Positions 9,561-17,195 of a stretch of 45,881 nucleotides of DNA are shown piece after piece. Under the pieces are notes generated by a model, which was given only the letters and a program-made list of their open reading frames with translations, searched no databases and was not told the origin of the DNA. The first letter of the stretch is position 1, and every line of letters begins with the position of its first letter. Origin of the DNA: an uncultured Clostridia bacterium. GTDB taxonomy: Bacteria; Bacillota; Clostridia; Christensenellales; UBA1242. The DNA lies in contig CANREZ010000001.1 in assembly GCA_947629745.1 (NCBI GenBank), positions 79,300 through 125,180 on the forward strand, written 5' to 3'. The translations under genes and the position numbers were made by a program.

Positions 9561-9584
9561 AGAGCAGCAACCCTGCTCTTTTTT
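9561..9584 (+). terminator. Rho-independent terminator
   Basis: AGAGCAG (9561-9567) pairs with CTGCTCT (9573-9579) around CAACC and is followed by six Ts. It lies 317 bases past prfA, far for its 3' end, so it may close a separate short transcript. Confidence 0.75.
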
Positions 9585-9685
9585 ATGCAAAATTGCTATA
9601 TGCTTCCCACTAATAGAGTTTTATGCGTATGTTTATAATATGCACTTTTTATCACATCGCTCTTCACAACTAAAAATATTGGGTA

Positions 9686-9713
9686 TTGACAAATTTTCTC
9701 ATCGTGTTACAAT
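9686..9713 (+). promoter_or_regulatory. Promoter of the small membrane protein gene
   Basis: TTGACA (9686-9691), a 16-base spacer, and TACAAT (9708-9713) with an extended -10 TG one base before it. The gene's ATG is 18 bases downstream, with TTGAGG as ribosome-binding site. Confidence 0.75.
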
Positions 9714-9731
9714 TAAATTGAGGTAATAATT

Positions 9732-10313
9732 ATGGCAAATAACAAAAAGAGTAATACCGATTTAGAAAAATTGTTTAAGAAAGAAGTTAGACGCGAAGTG
9801 CGTAGTTTCACGAGTAATATACTAGGATGCCTATTCTCAGTGCTTGCAATGGCGCTTGGGATAGTCTGCACAGTAGTAGCATTCACTATGCCCGAGCTTA
9901 GTTTCCCTGTAATATTCGCAGCACTTGCTTTCCTTGGTTCGTCCACGGCACTTGCAGGATATGTGACATATCTCACTTGCAAGAAAGGTTGCGAAGTACG
10001 CCACGCGCTAGTCAACGATAAGAATTTCCGCATGGAAGATGCGAAGAGACGCCGCACAAAGCGCACCAATACTAAGGAGAAAGCATCAACCAAAGAAAAT
10101 AAAAAGCAAACATCCTACTTAGACAAAAAGAGTGAGATTGTGGATGATATCATCAAAAGTTCTGCTAAGAAGAAGCAAGCACCTGCTACGTGTACTAGCA
10201 TCGTAGCCGAAGCCTTGGCCCGCATCCAGTCCGACAAATATCTACGCCTCACCAATAATGCATCTCAAGATATCGAGCCTCTCGACACTCCACAAGACGA
10301 GATGGGAAGATAG
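9732..10313 (+). CDS. Small membrane protein with a long basic cytoplasmic tail, function unknown
   Basis: 193 residues that I do not recognise. A basic amphipathic N-terminus (1-25) precedes two adjacent hydrophobic helices (about 29-51 and 58-82). A highly charged Lys/Arg-rich tail follows (about 100-150, with R-R-R-T-K-R and a long K/E/T run), then a less charged C-terminus. The topology suggests a hairpin in the membrane with both ends in the cytoplasm. The tail could contact nucleic acid or acidic lipids, but this is inference only. It has its own strong promoter and terminator and is thus a single-gene unit. The pattern suggests a structural or envelope-associated role rather than an enzyme. 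Confidence 0.7.
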   Translation: MANNKKSNTDLEKLFKKEVRREVRSFTSNILGCLFSVLAMALGIVCTVVAFTMPELSFPVIFAALAFLGSSTALAGYVTYLTCKKGCEVRHALVNDKNFRMEDAKRRRTKRTNTKEKASTKENKKQTSYLDKKSEIVDDIIKSSAKKKQAPATCTSIVAEALARIQSDKYLRLTNNASQDIEPLDTPQDEMGR

Positions 10314-10346
10314 TTTATATTTAGAATATGAAAATTGAATAAAATG

Positions 10347-10377
10347 AGAAGACCCCAAATTAAGGGTCTTCTTTTTT
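10347..10377 (+). terminator. Rho-independent terminator
   Basis: AGAAGACCC pairs with GGGTCTTCT around an 8-base loop, followed by a T-run. It lies 33 bases past the stop of the small membrane protein. Confidence 0.9.
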
Positions 10378-10385
10378 CTTCTATT

Positions 10386-10530
10386 AAGGCGCCCACTCAT
10401 GCATTGAACTAACAATTTTAATTTTTCATTTTAAGGCGCACACAAGTGAAATATTTATCTTATTAATTTCATCCATATAAGGCGCCCCGCAAATCCAAAT
10501 ATTATCTTTTTTAACCTCATTAAGGCGCCC
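10386..10530 (+). repeat. Four spaced copies of an AAGGCGCCC-like motif
   Basis: AAGGCGCCC or a one-base variant occurs at 10386, 10433 (ending CA), 10479 and 10522, with spacings of 47, 46 and 43 bases and unrelated AT-rich DNA between. The last copy is also the left end of the REP-like element that follows. The same motif opens the repeat at 14307 and closes the one at 21345. Confidence 0.6.
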
Positions 10531-10740
10531 ACAAGTTCGGGGAGCTGTTGGCTTTGCCAACTGAGGGGATTGTACTTAATAAATAACCTTTTCTCTAGGC
10601 CGCCCTTAGTAAGGGGGGCTGGCAACTTTCGTTGCCTGAGGGGATTGAGCAGGCTCTTTGCTAATCTCACGTACCAATTATATTCCCTCTAAGTGATTAT
10701 ATAAATACCCTTTATTATTTTAGGTCACTGGCGTGTCACT
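10522..10740 (+). repeat. REP-like repeat element, copy A (two hairpins)
   Basis: Starts with TAAGGCGCCCACAAGTTC and ends near a GTCACTGGCGTGTCAC motif. It contains two hairpins framed by the same words (GGGGAGCTG or GGGGGGCTG before, CTGAGGGGATTG after). One has a GTTGGC/GCCAAC stem (10547-10561) and the other a GGCAAC/GTTGCC stem (10621-10636). The layout matches copies B and C. It lies between the 3' ends of two convergent genes. No transposase is present, so it would be a non-autonomous element. Confidence 0.7.
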
Positions 10741-10741
10741 C

Positions 10742-11491
10742 TCAAATAAACAAATTAACAATTGCTATAACTACTAGATACACTACAAATGGCAGATAGT
10801 GGCCACGGCGAGTGAGCTTGGTCATGATGTTTATCGCAAGCAGTCCAAATATGAACGCTGTGACTAATCCCAAAAGTGTGGCAGGAATAGTAGCAGGAGA
10901 TATGCTTAGTATCTCCCCTGCATCAAATACAAGAGAGCCTAGTATTGCAGGGATGGACATGAGAAAAGCAAATTTTGTGCTACCCTCAGCATCTAGTCCG
11001 CACATACGCCCACCAAATATAGTAGATCCGCTACGTGACACGCCTGGGATGATTGCCACACTTTGCATCACTCCCATAACAACGCTATCTAGATAGGTTG
11101 GAGTCGAATAAATATCCTTACTTTTCCTAAATTGCAATATGAGTAGCATAATAGCGGTAACCATAAATGCGAGTGACAGATACTTCCCGCTAAACACGCT
11201 ATCTAGGCTATCTCTAAATACTAGTGCCGTAATTACAGCAGGAATAGTCGCAACTATTAGCTTTAGCACATAGGGAATATTCTTTAGTCTTAGCATCTCC
11301 CAAATATCCCGCCTATAATACACGAGTACAGCAAGCAGTGTGCCAACGTGCAGGAGCACAGTAGTCGGCATCATATTCTCGTCAATTCCAAATATTCGCA
11401 TCATCATCACTAGATGACCGCTGGACGATATTGGCAAAAATTCCGACAGACCCTGTATAATCCCAAGCACTATAAATATTAGATATACCAT
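10742..11491 (-). CDS. uppP: Undecaprenyl-diphosphate phosphatase UppP (BacA)
   Basis: A 249-residue integral membrane protein of the BacA family with about eight hydrophobic helices. It has the two family signatures: E-F-L-P-I-S-S-S-G-H-L near residue 17 and P-G-V-S-R-S-G-S-T near residue 150, which form the phosphatase active site. It recycles the lipid carrier C55-PP to C55-P for peptidoglycan and wall polymer synthesis, and family members confer bacitracin tolerance. The length is slightly below the usual 260-275. It has its own promoter and runs codirectionally behind tex. Copy A of the repeat sits directly at its 3' end, with no separate terminator recognised. Confidence 0.95.
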   Translation of the reverse strand: MVYLIFIVLGIIQGLSEFLPISSSGHLVMMMRIFGIDENMMPTTVLLHVGTLLAVLVYYRRDIWEMLRLKNIPYVLKLIVATIPAVITALVFRDSLDSVFSGKYLSLAFMVTAIMLLILQFRKSKDIYSTPTYLDSVVMGVMQSVAIIPGVSRSGSTIFGGRMCGLDAEGSTKFAFLMSIPAILGSLVFDAGEILSISPATIPATLLGLVTAFIFGLLAINIMTKLTRRGHYLPFVVYLVVIAIVNLFI

Positions 11492-11512
11492 AATATATAT
11501 TATTAAATTATA

Positions 11513-11541
11513 TTATTAGATATGCAAGTTGCGTAGGTCAA
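11513..11541 (-). promoter_or_regulatory. Promoter of uppP
   Basis: On the minus strand: TTGACC (plus 11536-11541), a 17-base spacer, and TAATAA (plus 11513-11518), about 22 bases before the uppP ATG. Confidence 0.7.
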
Positions 11542-11637
11542 TAATTTTATTTGAATTTTATTATTGTTTGAGATTATGTAAATATACAAAAATTGAAATG
11601 GTTTAAGATAAATTCCTATATAACTTTTTTCCATAAT

Positions 11638-11670
11638 AAAAAAGCAACTACACTTTGTAATTGCCTTTTT
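11638..11670 (-). terminator. Terminator of tex
   Basis: On the minus strand AAAAAGGCAATTAC pairs with GTAGTTGCTTTTTT (one G-T wobble) around a 5-base loop, ending in a T-run. It lies 51 bases past the tex stop. Confidence 0.85.
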
Positions 11671-11721
11671 ATTTTGTTATTTTATAATAATAATTTTAAT
11701 TATTAGAATATTCTTATCTTA

Positions 11722-13863
11722 TTATTCGGCATCCTTGATAGTTAACGAGATGCGGCGTTTTGGCAGGTCGACACCGATGACTTTTACTTTCACACGGTCA
11801 CCGACTTTTAGTACTTCACTTGGGTGCTTGATATAATCCTTGGATATCTGGGAGATATGGACGAGTCCATCTTGGTGCACGCCAATATCTACGAATACAC
11901 CAAAGTCCACGACGTTTCTCACAACGCCGTCTAGCACCATGCCTTCTCTTAGGTCTTTGATATCCAGCAGTTCACTCTTTAGCACAGGTTTTGGCAACTC
12001 CTCACGGATATCTCTACCTGGCTTGCTAAGCTCGGTGATAATGTCCTCAAGTGTTGGCACACCCACGTTGATAGTGCTTGCCACTTTCTCAATGCCGGTT
12101 AGTTTCACCATGCTTTGGAGTTTGTCTATATTGCCGCTGCCGATATCGCTCATCTTCATATTGAAGTATTTTAGCAAGCGTTTTACCACGTCGTAACTTT
12201 CTGGGTGCACAGCGGTGTTATCCAGTATATTATCTCCATCACTGATACGTAGGAATCCTGCGCACTGGGTGAAGGCTTTATCTCCAAGTTTGGATACTTT
12301 TAATAGATCCTGTCTATCCTTAAACTTGCCATGCTCCTCGCGGTATTGCACAATATTTTTTGAGATGCTGCTATTTAGTCCAGCCACATAATTTAGTAGA
12401 CTTGGGCTTGCGGTATTTAGATCCACGCCTACACTATTGACGCAATCTTCCACCACACCTTCAAGCACACTTGTGAGCCTTGCCTGTGGCATATCGTGCT
12501 GATACTGCCCGACACCGATCGATTTGACATCAATTTTAATGAGCTCACTCAGTGGGTCCTGCAGACGTCTTGCAATGCTCACAGCTGACCTTAGTGCCAC
12601 GTCATAGTCTGGGAATTCCGCAGCGCCGAGTTTGCTTGCAGAGTACACACTAGCACCAGCTTCGTTCACCACGGCGTAGCTCACTGGTCGGCTGAGTTTT
12701 GGCAGCAGTTTTGCCACAAATATCTCGCTCTCCTTAGTTGCCGTGCCATTGCCAATGCTAATGACGTCCACTTTGTCCTTAGTGACAAGTGCAGATATTT
12801 TCTCTTCCGCATCCGCAATTTTATTTTGTGGAGGGGTTGGATATACCACTGTGGTGTCTAGCACACTGCCGTTCTTGTCTATAACTGCTATCTTGCAGCC
12901 TGTCCTGTATGCTGGGTCTAGACCTAATATCACTTTGTCTTTGAGTGGAGGTTGCATGAGAAGCGGTCGCAAGTTCACTTCAAACATCTTGATTGCCTGC
13001 TCATTTGCTTTGTCGGTGAGCTCTCCCCTCACTTCGTTTTCCACACTTGGGAAAATGAGGCGCTTGTATGCATCAAGGATTGTTGCTTCCATGAGCTCAG
13101 CATATGGGCTATTTTTCTTCAAATATTTCTTCCTAATGATATCCAGTGCAATATTTTCGTCTAAGACAAGGTCGACTTTTAAGCAATCTTCCTTCTCCCC
13201 ACGATTGATGGCAAGTATCCTGTGATCAGGAGTCTTAGAGATAGGTGACTTGTAGTTGTCATACATCTCATAAGTTGCGGAATTTTCTGCTTCCTTTAGC
13301 TTGGTTGCAATCTCTCCACGCTTGGATAAGGTCTCACGCAGAGACTTCCTAATCTCGGCATCGTCACTAATCATCTCGGCAATTATGTCGCAAGCGCCGG
13401 CAATCGCATCCTCTACTGTCTTCACTTCGTCGGATAGATATTTGCTTGCCTCGCTATTTATATCCTTGCCTGATTGTGCTAAGATGTCATCAGCAAGTGG
13501 CTGGAGCCCCCTTGCAATTGCTATGCTTGCACGAGTCTTCCTCTTTGGCTTGTAAGGTCTATAGATATCCTCCACTTCAGTGAGCGTCAATGCGTGATTT
13601 AGCGCATCTAGGATATCCTTGGTCATCTTGCCCTGCTCGTTTATGAGGGAGTAGACTTCCTGCTTCCTCTTATCGAGTGACCTTAGATACTTTAGTCTAT
13701 CGTCAAATGCGCGCAGCACTTGGTCGTCACAGGAGCCAGTCAGCTCCTTGCGGTAACGGGCGATAAAAGGTATTGTGCAGCCCTCGTCTATTAGTGAAAT
13801 GATGTTGTCGGTATGTGTGGGAGTGATCCCAAATTCTATGCTTAGTATTTTGCTAATTTCCAT
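11722..13863 (-). CDS. tex: Tex-family RNA-binding transcriptional accessory protein
   Basis: A 713-residue protein with the full Tex layout: helical N-terminal domain (C-T-I-P-F-I-A-R-Y-R-K-E near residue 30), a YqgF/RNase H-like domain (G-L-D-P-A-Y-R-T-G-C-K near 320), helix-hairpin-helix repeats (about 480-560; S-I-G-V-G-Q-Y-Q-H-D and N-T-A-S precede and enter them), and a C-terminal S1 RNA-binding domain (about 640-710; G-V-V-R-N-V-V-D-F-G-V-F-V-D-I-G). Tex is a conserved nucleic-acid-binding protein related to eukaryotic Spt6; its exact bacterial role is unsettled. The length is usual. CAGGAG precedes the ATG. It is divergent from the Cys-rich mini-protein, and the two promoters stand back to back. 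Confidence 0.96.
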   Translation of the reverse strand: MEISKILSIEFGITPTHTDNIISLIDEGCTIPFIARYRKELTGSCDDQVLRAFDDRLKYLRSLDKRKQEVYSLINEQGKMTKDILDALNHALTLTEVEDIYRPYKPKRKTRASIAIARGLQPLADDILAQSGKDINSEASKYLSDEVKTVEDAIAGACDIIAEMISDDAEIRKSLRETLSKRGEIATKLKEAENSATYEMYDNYKSPISKTPDHRILAINRGEKEDCLKVDLVLDENIALDIIRKKYLKKNSPYAELMEATILDAYKRLIFPSVENEVRGELTDKANEQAIKMFEVNLRPLLMQPPLKDKVILGLDPAYRTGCKIAVIDKNGSVLDTTVVYPTPPQNKIADAEEKISALVTKDKVDVISIGNGTATKESEIFVAKLLPKLSRPVSYAVVNEAGASVYSASKLGAAEFPDYDVALRSAVSIARRLQDPLSELIKIDVKSIGVGQYQHDMPQARLTSVLEGVVEDCVNSVGVDLNTASPSLLNYVAGLNSSISKNIVQYREEHGKFKDRQDLLKVSKLGDKAFTQCAGFLRISDGDNILDNTAVHPESYDVVKRLLKYFNMKMSDIGSGNIDKLQSMVKLTGIEKVASTINVGVPTLEDIITELSKPGRDIREELPKPVLKSELLDIKDLREGMVLDGVVRNVVDFGVFVDIGVHQDGLVHISQISKDYIKHPSEVLKVGDRVKVKVIGVDLPKRRISLTIKDAE

Positions 13864-13893
13864 ATTTACTCCTGAGTATTTTTCATCCCTTTT

Positions 13894-13956
13894 ATCTTAG
13901 CACAAGTTAGTGTCATATGTCTAATCATTTGCATAAAATGTAGTGCATAGCAATAT
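13894..13956. promoter_or_regulatory. Back-to-back promoters of tex (-) and the Cys-rich ORF (+)
   Basis: Minus strand: TAGACA (plus 13918-13923), an 18-base spacer, and TAAGAT (plus 13894-13899) with an extended TG. Plus strand: TTGCAT (13929-13934), a 16-base spacer, and CAATAT (13951-13956). The two -35 boxes are only five bases apart, so one bound regulator could affect both. Confidence 0.5.
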
Positions 13957-13984
13957 GCAAAAATACATTTTTAGGAGTATCAAT

Positions 13985-14146
13985 ATGAATATTTTTTCAA
14001 GACTATTTGGTGGTAACAACAATGGATGTTATTGCGGTGGGTGCTTCTCATGCACTGTGTGCGAGAACTACTTCGCTTGTCCTAGTATCAATATACTTGA
14101 GAGCGCTCTTCCTATCGCTCGTGCTAACTTCACTTTCCCACAATAA
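13985..14146 (+). CDS. Six-cysteine 53-residue protein, unknown
   Basis: A small protein with cysteines at 15, 17, 20, 23, 26 and 32 (C-x-C-x2-C-x2-C-x2-C-x5-C) between a basic/hydrophobic N-terminus with a G-G-N-N-N-G stretch and a non-cysteine C-terminus. I chose the ATG at 13985 because TAGGAG lies seven bases upstream; the in-frame ATG at 13943 falls inside the promoter. It has its own promoter and a hairpin terminator about 110 bases downstream, which argues that it is real. It could be a metal-binding or disulfide-rich peptide. No RiPP-type modifying enzyme or exporter lies nearby. I do not recognise the family. Confidence 0.6.
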   Translation: MNIFSRLFGGNNNGCYCGGCFSCTVCENYFACPSINILESALPIARANFTFPQ

Positions 14147-14256
14147 TATCTATGAATGTGGTTTAAGGAATGATCAATAAAGATTACAATAGATAAAACG
14201 ATATAATAAATAAAAAAACTATTAACAATTTATAATTTGATTAAATGTTAATATTA

Positions 14257-14288
14257 AAAAATAGGCTACTTTGAAGTAGTCTATTTTT
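14257..14288 (+). terminator. Terminator of the Cys-rich ORF
   Basis: AAAAATAGGCTACTT pairs with AAGTAGTCTATTTTT (one G-T wobble), with a tight loop opened at the apex. The A/T-rich ends could work in both directions. Confidence 0.75.
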
Positions 14289-14306
14289 ATATTATAATAA
14301 ACCGCA

Positions 14307-14494
14307 TAAGGCGCCCACAAGTTCGGGGAGCTGCCACCGAATAGGTGGCTGAGGGGATTGAGCAAGCTACCCTGCCCATGTTAAGTGCCAACTATTTTGC
14401 TCTCTATCTATGTTCATCCACCAAACATAAATGATAAAAATATAGTAATTTAGTAAAGTTAAAATAATTATTAACTAGACCAGTGGCGTGCCAC
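14307..14494 (+). repeat. REP-like repeat element, copy B
   Basis: Opens with AAGGCGCCCACAAGTTC, then GGGGAGCTG, a GCCACC/GGTGGC hairpin (14333-14349), CTGAGGGGATTGAGCAAGCT, an AGTGCCAACT…CTCTCTATCTATG segment and a CATAAATGATAAAAATA segment. It ends at the palindrome GTGGCGTGCCAC. Copy C repeats this order closely in inverse orientation. It sits between two convergent genes, and its right end abuts the jag terminator. Confidence 0.75.
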
Positions 14495-14523
14495 AAAAAA
14501 GACCCTCGATAGAGAGTCTTTTG
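14495..14523 (-). terminator. Terminator of the jag transcript
   Basis: On the minus strand AAGACTCTC pairs with GAGGGTCTT (one wobble) around TATC, followed by six Ts, just past the jag stop. Confidence 0.8.
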
Positions 14524-14530
14524 TTATTCA

Positions 14531-15286
14531 TTATTCCTCATCTGTCTCAGTCTCATGTGGGACGTAGTCGATGATAAGATGTCTATCCTTGCCATCGCCC
14601 TCAGAGTGAGTGGAGATATTAGCATAGCCTTGTAGTGCGGTGTGGATAATGCGGCGCTCATAGCTATTCATTGGCTCTAGGCTATAAGACTTCTTATTCT
14701 TCACCACAACTTTTGCCATGCGCTTTGCGAGGTCTTGCAGAGTCTTAGCGCGCTTGGTCTTGTAACCTTGCACGTCTAGGAATATTCGGCCCTTGAAATT
14801 GAATTTGTTAGCAAGAGTGGAATTTAGTATCACTTGGAATGCCTCTAACACTTCACCGTGATAACCGATGAATACGGATAGATCGTCACCCTTTAGGCTA
14901 GCGGTGTAATTAGGACCATCCTGCATGACTTCCACTTCGCCCACTTGGTTGTATAGATATAGTAGGTCATTTAGATACTTTGACACATACTTTATTATAT
15001 CGCTAGACGTATATGTTACTTTTTCCTTTTCTGGTTCGGTAAAAGATGATACATCTTCTGCTTTTGCCTCAAGCTTTGTCTCTTTCTCCTCATGTTTTGC
15101 CTTAGTCTTCTTTGGCTCTTCCTTGACCTCAGGCTCGGATAGAGTGAGCCTCACTTTTGCTTTCTTGAATAATCCACCCTCGGATAGGATCTCCACATCT
15201 ACTTCATCTAGGCCTACTCCTAGTTCGTTTAGACCGGCATTTATTGCAAGCTCAATAGTCTTGCCTGTGCTCTCAATACTTTTCAT
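14531..15286 (-). CDS. jag: RNA-binding protein Jag/KhpB (SpoIIIJ-associated)
   Basis: 251 residues in three parts. An N-terminal Jag_N domain (about 1-50) is followed by a charged linker rich in Lys/Glu (52-100). A KH domain (about 105-180; D-L-S-V-F-I-G-Y-H-G-E replaces the usual GxxG region with a G-Y-H-G loop) and an R3H domain with the N-S-Y-E-R-R-I-I-H core (about 223-231) complete it. KhpB binds RNA and, with KhpA, influences cell elongation and division in Gram-positives. AAGGAGA lies in front of the ATG. It follows yidC by 11 bases, the conserved order rnpA-yidC-jag, and a terminator closes the unit. Confidence 0.95.
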   Translation of the reverse strand: MKSIESTGKTIELAINAGLNELGVGLDEVDVEILSEGGLFKKAKVRLTLSEPEVKEEPKKTKAKHEEKETKLEAKAEDVSSFTEPEKEKVTYTSSDIIKYVSKYLNDLLYLYNQVGEVEVMQDGPNYTASLKGDDLSVFIGYHGEVLEAFQVILNSTLANKFNFKGRIFLDVQGYKTKRAKTLQDLAKRMAKVVVKNKKSYSLEPMNSYERRIIHTALQGYANISTHSEGDGKDRHLIIDYVPHETETDEE

Positions 15287-15297
15287 TTGAATTCTCC

Positions 15298-16392
15298 TTA
15301 TCTACTATAAATTGGTTTCTTTGGTTGCTTCTTCTTTGATGTCTTGGATGCAAGCCATTCAACCAAAAGTGTCATAAATGGTGCAGTGAGCATATTGAAT
15401 ATTGCGCCAATTACGACGTATATTGCAAATATTGATGTATACAATATTGTGAATATCGCAAGGATGACTGGCATGATAAATGCCATGATCTTGTGCTGAG
15501 ACATTGGGTCGACATATGGCTGACCTTTCCTCTTAGCACGGAGCATTCCAACGAATGCTGACACCCTAGTGGATAGCCAAGAAATTAATGCGGCTAACAC
15601 TGGGAGTATGTAATATCCATTCCACTGGCCTTGATAATTCACACCAACGGAATTGGTCATTATGTCTTTGTAAGTCTGTTCGCTGATATATGTCTCGTCC
15701 TCAGGATTAGTAGATTGGTGAGTCTCCCCCATAAACGATGAGTAGGATAGCACTACAGCCTCGCTATTGTCCTTGCCCCACACATTCTTGATCCATAGGA
15801 ATGATTGCTTGATCTGTGCATATTTAGCACGGACTGCTTCCTCTGCAGCGGCCTTAGCACCCTCGTCCAATTCGAATCCATCTGAATTGTCCTCAGTGTC
15901 TAGTGCACGATTGAGCTCGTACTGTTGCAGACCATTCTCATCTGCATAATTATTGTATGTAGTTACATATGTGTCCTGAAGTATATCATACTCCTGCCAA
16001 ATTTTGTAGGACGACATATCTCTAAGTGATCCCCATAGTGTTAAGAATATTACACTGGATGCTACAAGGTAGATGATGGACATTCCCACAGTAATTATTG
16101 GGTTGTAACCTGCGCTCTTGTATAGCTTTAGAGTCTCTTCATTGCGCTTCTGTGGATTATTTGCAAATTTCTTATTTACAGCCTCTATCTTTGGCTGGAT
16201 AGCAGCCATCTGCTTTGAACCCCTGGTAGTAACATATCTATTTAGGAAATCTAGTGGCAACATGACAGCCTTGATGATAAGTGTCATGAGGATGATAACG
16301 ACAGCGTAGTTCGCCACACCACCTGATATCCAATTGATAATATCGGCCCATAATCCAGTTGGTGCCGACACTGCTAGCATTGTATTTAACAT
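15298..16392 (-). CDS. yidC: Membrane protein insertase YidC/Oxa1, with a large extracytoplasmic insert
   Basis: A 364-residue insertase. The first hydrophobic segment (about 28-50) contains the family's V-I-I-L-M-T-L-I-I-K-A-V-M-L-P-L. It is followed by the cytoplasmic helical loop (Q-P-K-I-E-A-V-N-K-K-F near 66-76) and a second helix (about 97-120). Further helices lie at about 257-275 and 300-345, and the tail is basic (K-K-K-Q-P-K-K-P). Between the second and third helices is about 130 residues of acidic, soluble sequence where typical Gram-positive YidC has only a short loop. No lipobox cysteine follows the N-terminus, although many Bacillota YidC proteins are lipoproteins. CGGAGAG precedes the ATG. 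yidC and jag form an operon. Confidence 0.92.
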   Translation of the reverse strand: MLNTMLAVSAPTGLWADIINWISGGVANYAVVIILMTLIIKAVMLPLDFLNRYVTTRGSKQMAAIQPKIEAVNKKFANNPQKRNEETLKLYKSAGYNPIITVGMSIIYLVASSVIFLTLWGSLRDMSSYKIWQEYDILQDTYVTTYNNYADENGLQQYELNRALDTEDNSDGFELDEGAKAAAEEAVRAKYAQIKQSFLWIKNVWGKDNSEAVVLSYSSFMGETHQSTNPEDETYISEQTYKDIMTNSVGVNYQGQWNGYYILPVLAALISWLSTRVSAFVGMLRAKRKGQPYVDPMSQHKIMAFIMPVILAIFTILYTSIFAIYVVIGAIFNMLTAPFMTLLVEWLASKTSKKKQPKKPIYSR

Positions 16393-16483
16393 ATTCTCTC
16401 CGGAAAAATTTTTTGTCTATCTATATAGTAATACAAAAGTACTACTTTTTCCAAATATTATTGAGTATTTAGATACTTTAGCC

Positions 16484-16819
16484 CTAATTTTTTGTCACTT
16501 TTTGTAATAAATATATAATTGTTTGCTCTATATCCTGATAGCTTAGGTCAATAATTGTTGGGCGTGCCACAAATACGTAATTGTACTTAGGTGACACGAG
16601 TGCAATATTTGCCCTAGTCGCTGCACGCAGCCTGCGCTTAATAAGGTTCCTCGTATGTGCCTTGCCTATCTTCTTTGACACGACGAAGCCTATCTTTGGC
16701 GTCTTCAAATTATTTGGCACATACACGACGGATAGACTAGGTGTAGACACACGTGATCCTGTCCGATATATATAGTTAAAAGATTTCCTCTTCCTTAGTC
16801 TATACTGTCTCTGTAACAT
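16484..16819 (-). CDS. rnpA: Ribonuclease P protein component
   Basis: 111 residues, the usual size. It starts with the basic Y-R-L-R-K-R-K-S-F and carries the conserved F-V-V-S-K-K-I-G-K-A-H-T-R-N-L-I-K-R-R-L-R, the RNR motif that contacts RNase P RNA. It is the protein subunit of the tRNA 5'-processing enzyme. It lies between rpmH and yidC, the classical order. Because rpmH is followed by its own terminator, rnpA may use a promoter in the 16822-16890 gap, where the minus strand shows an extended -10 TGCTAATAT. Confidence 0.96.
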   Translation of the reverse strand: MLQRQYRLRKRKSFNYIYRTGSRVSTPSLSVVYVPNNLKTPKIGFVVSKKIGKAHTRNLIKRRLRAATRANIALVSPKYNYVFVARPTIIDLSYQDIEQTIIYLLQKVTKN

Positions 16820-16892
16820 AATTACCTCTAGTTAATATTAGCATAAAATAACACATTTTGCTATCAAAATTATTTTGTAGCATAGAAGTTAT

Positions 16893-16921
16893 AAAAAAAA
16901 CTAGTCAATCTCTCGACTAGT
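16893..16921 (-). terminator. Terminator or attenuator between rpmH and rnpA
   Basis: On the minus strand ACTAGTC pairs with GACTAGT around an 8-base loop, followed by a run of Ts. It begins 10 bases past the rpmH stop and would limit rnpA read-through. Confidence 0.85.
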
Positions 16922-16930
16922 TCTTATCTA

Positions 16931-17077
16931 TTAATAGTTGGTTGATGGGGCAAGTTGCTTTCTGCCACGATTGCGTCTACGCTTTAAGACACGACGGCCG
17001 CTAGCTGTCTTCATACGTGCACGGAAGCCATGAACTTTGTTTCGTGCCCTCTTCTTTGGCTGATATGTTCTCTTCAT
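16931..17077 (-). CDS. rpmH: 50S ribosomal protein L34
   Basis: A 48-residue, extremely basic protein: M-K-R-T-Y-Q-P, then [17 protein letters not shown] and R-R-R-N-R-G-R-K. This is the textbook L34 sequence, with about four extra C-terminal residues (P-S-T-N-Y end). AAGGAGTG lies upstream of the ATG at 17077. In most Bacillota rpmH diverges from dnaA. Here it follows dnaN on the same strand, which is unusual. Confidence 0.97.
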   Translation of the reverse strand: MKRTYQPKKRARNKVHGFRARMKTASGRRVLKRRRNRGRKQLAPSTNY

Positions 17078-17195
17078 AATTTCACTCCTTTTATATTCCA
17101 AGCATCACGCATATAACGCTGCTATATTATCTTTGCTGATTGATTATATCCAATAAGAAGTCCGCTTGTCAAGACTTTTTTAGAAAACTTTTCTA

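Larger units (their letters stand above)
9245..9731. other. AT-rich gap with a terminator and a promoter, no gene seen
   Basis: 487 bases without a plausible reading frame. The first part contains loosely repeated gaataattatataa blocks (9263-9300) and long A/T runs. The only defined signals are the hairpin at 9561-9584 and the promoter at 9686-9713. A small untranslated RNA ending at the hairpin cannot be excluded. Confidence 0.6.

Noticed and set aside
10386-10530. Possible CRISPR array
   Set aside because: The repeated unit is only about 9-10 bases and imperfect, spacings are uneven, and no cas gene is present.
10455-10670. 71-residue open frame on the minus strand within the repeat area
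   Set aside because: It lies across the REP-like element and its codons read through the hairpins; no ribosome-binding site and no recognisable protein.
13943-13984. Upstream ATG of the Cys-rich ORF
   Set aside because: It lies within the predicted promoter (-35 at 13929, -10 at 13951) and lacks a ribosome-binding site; ATG 13985 has TAGGAG.
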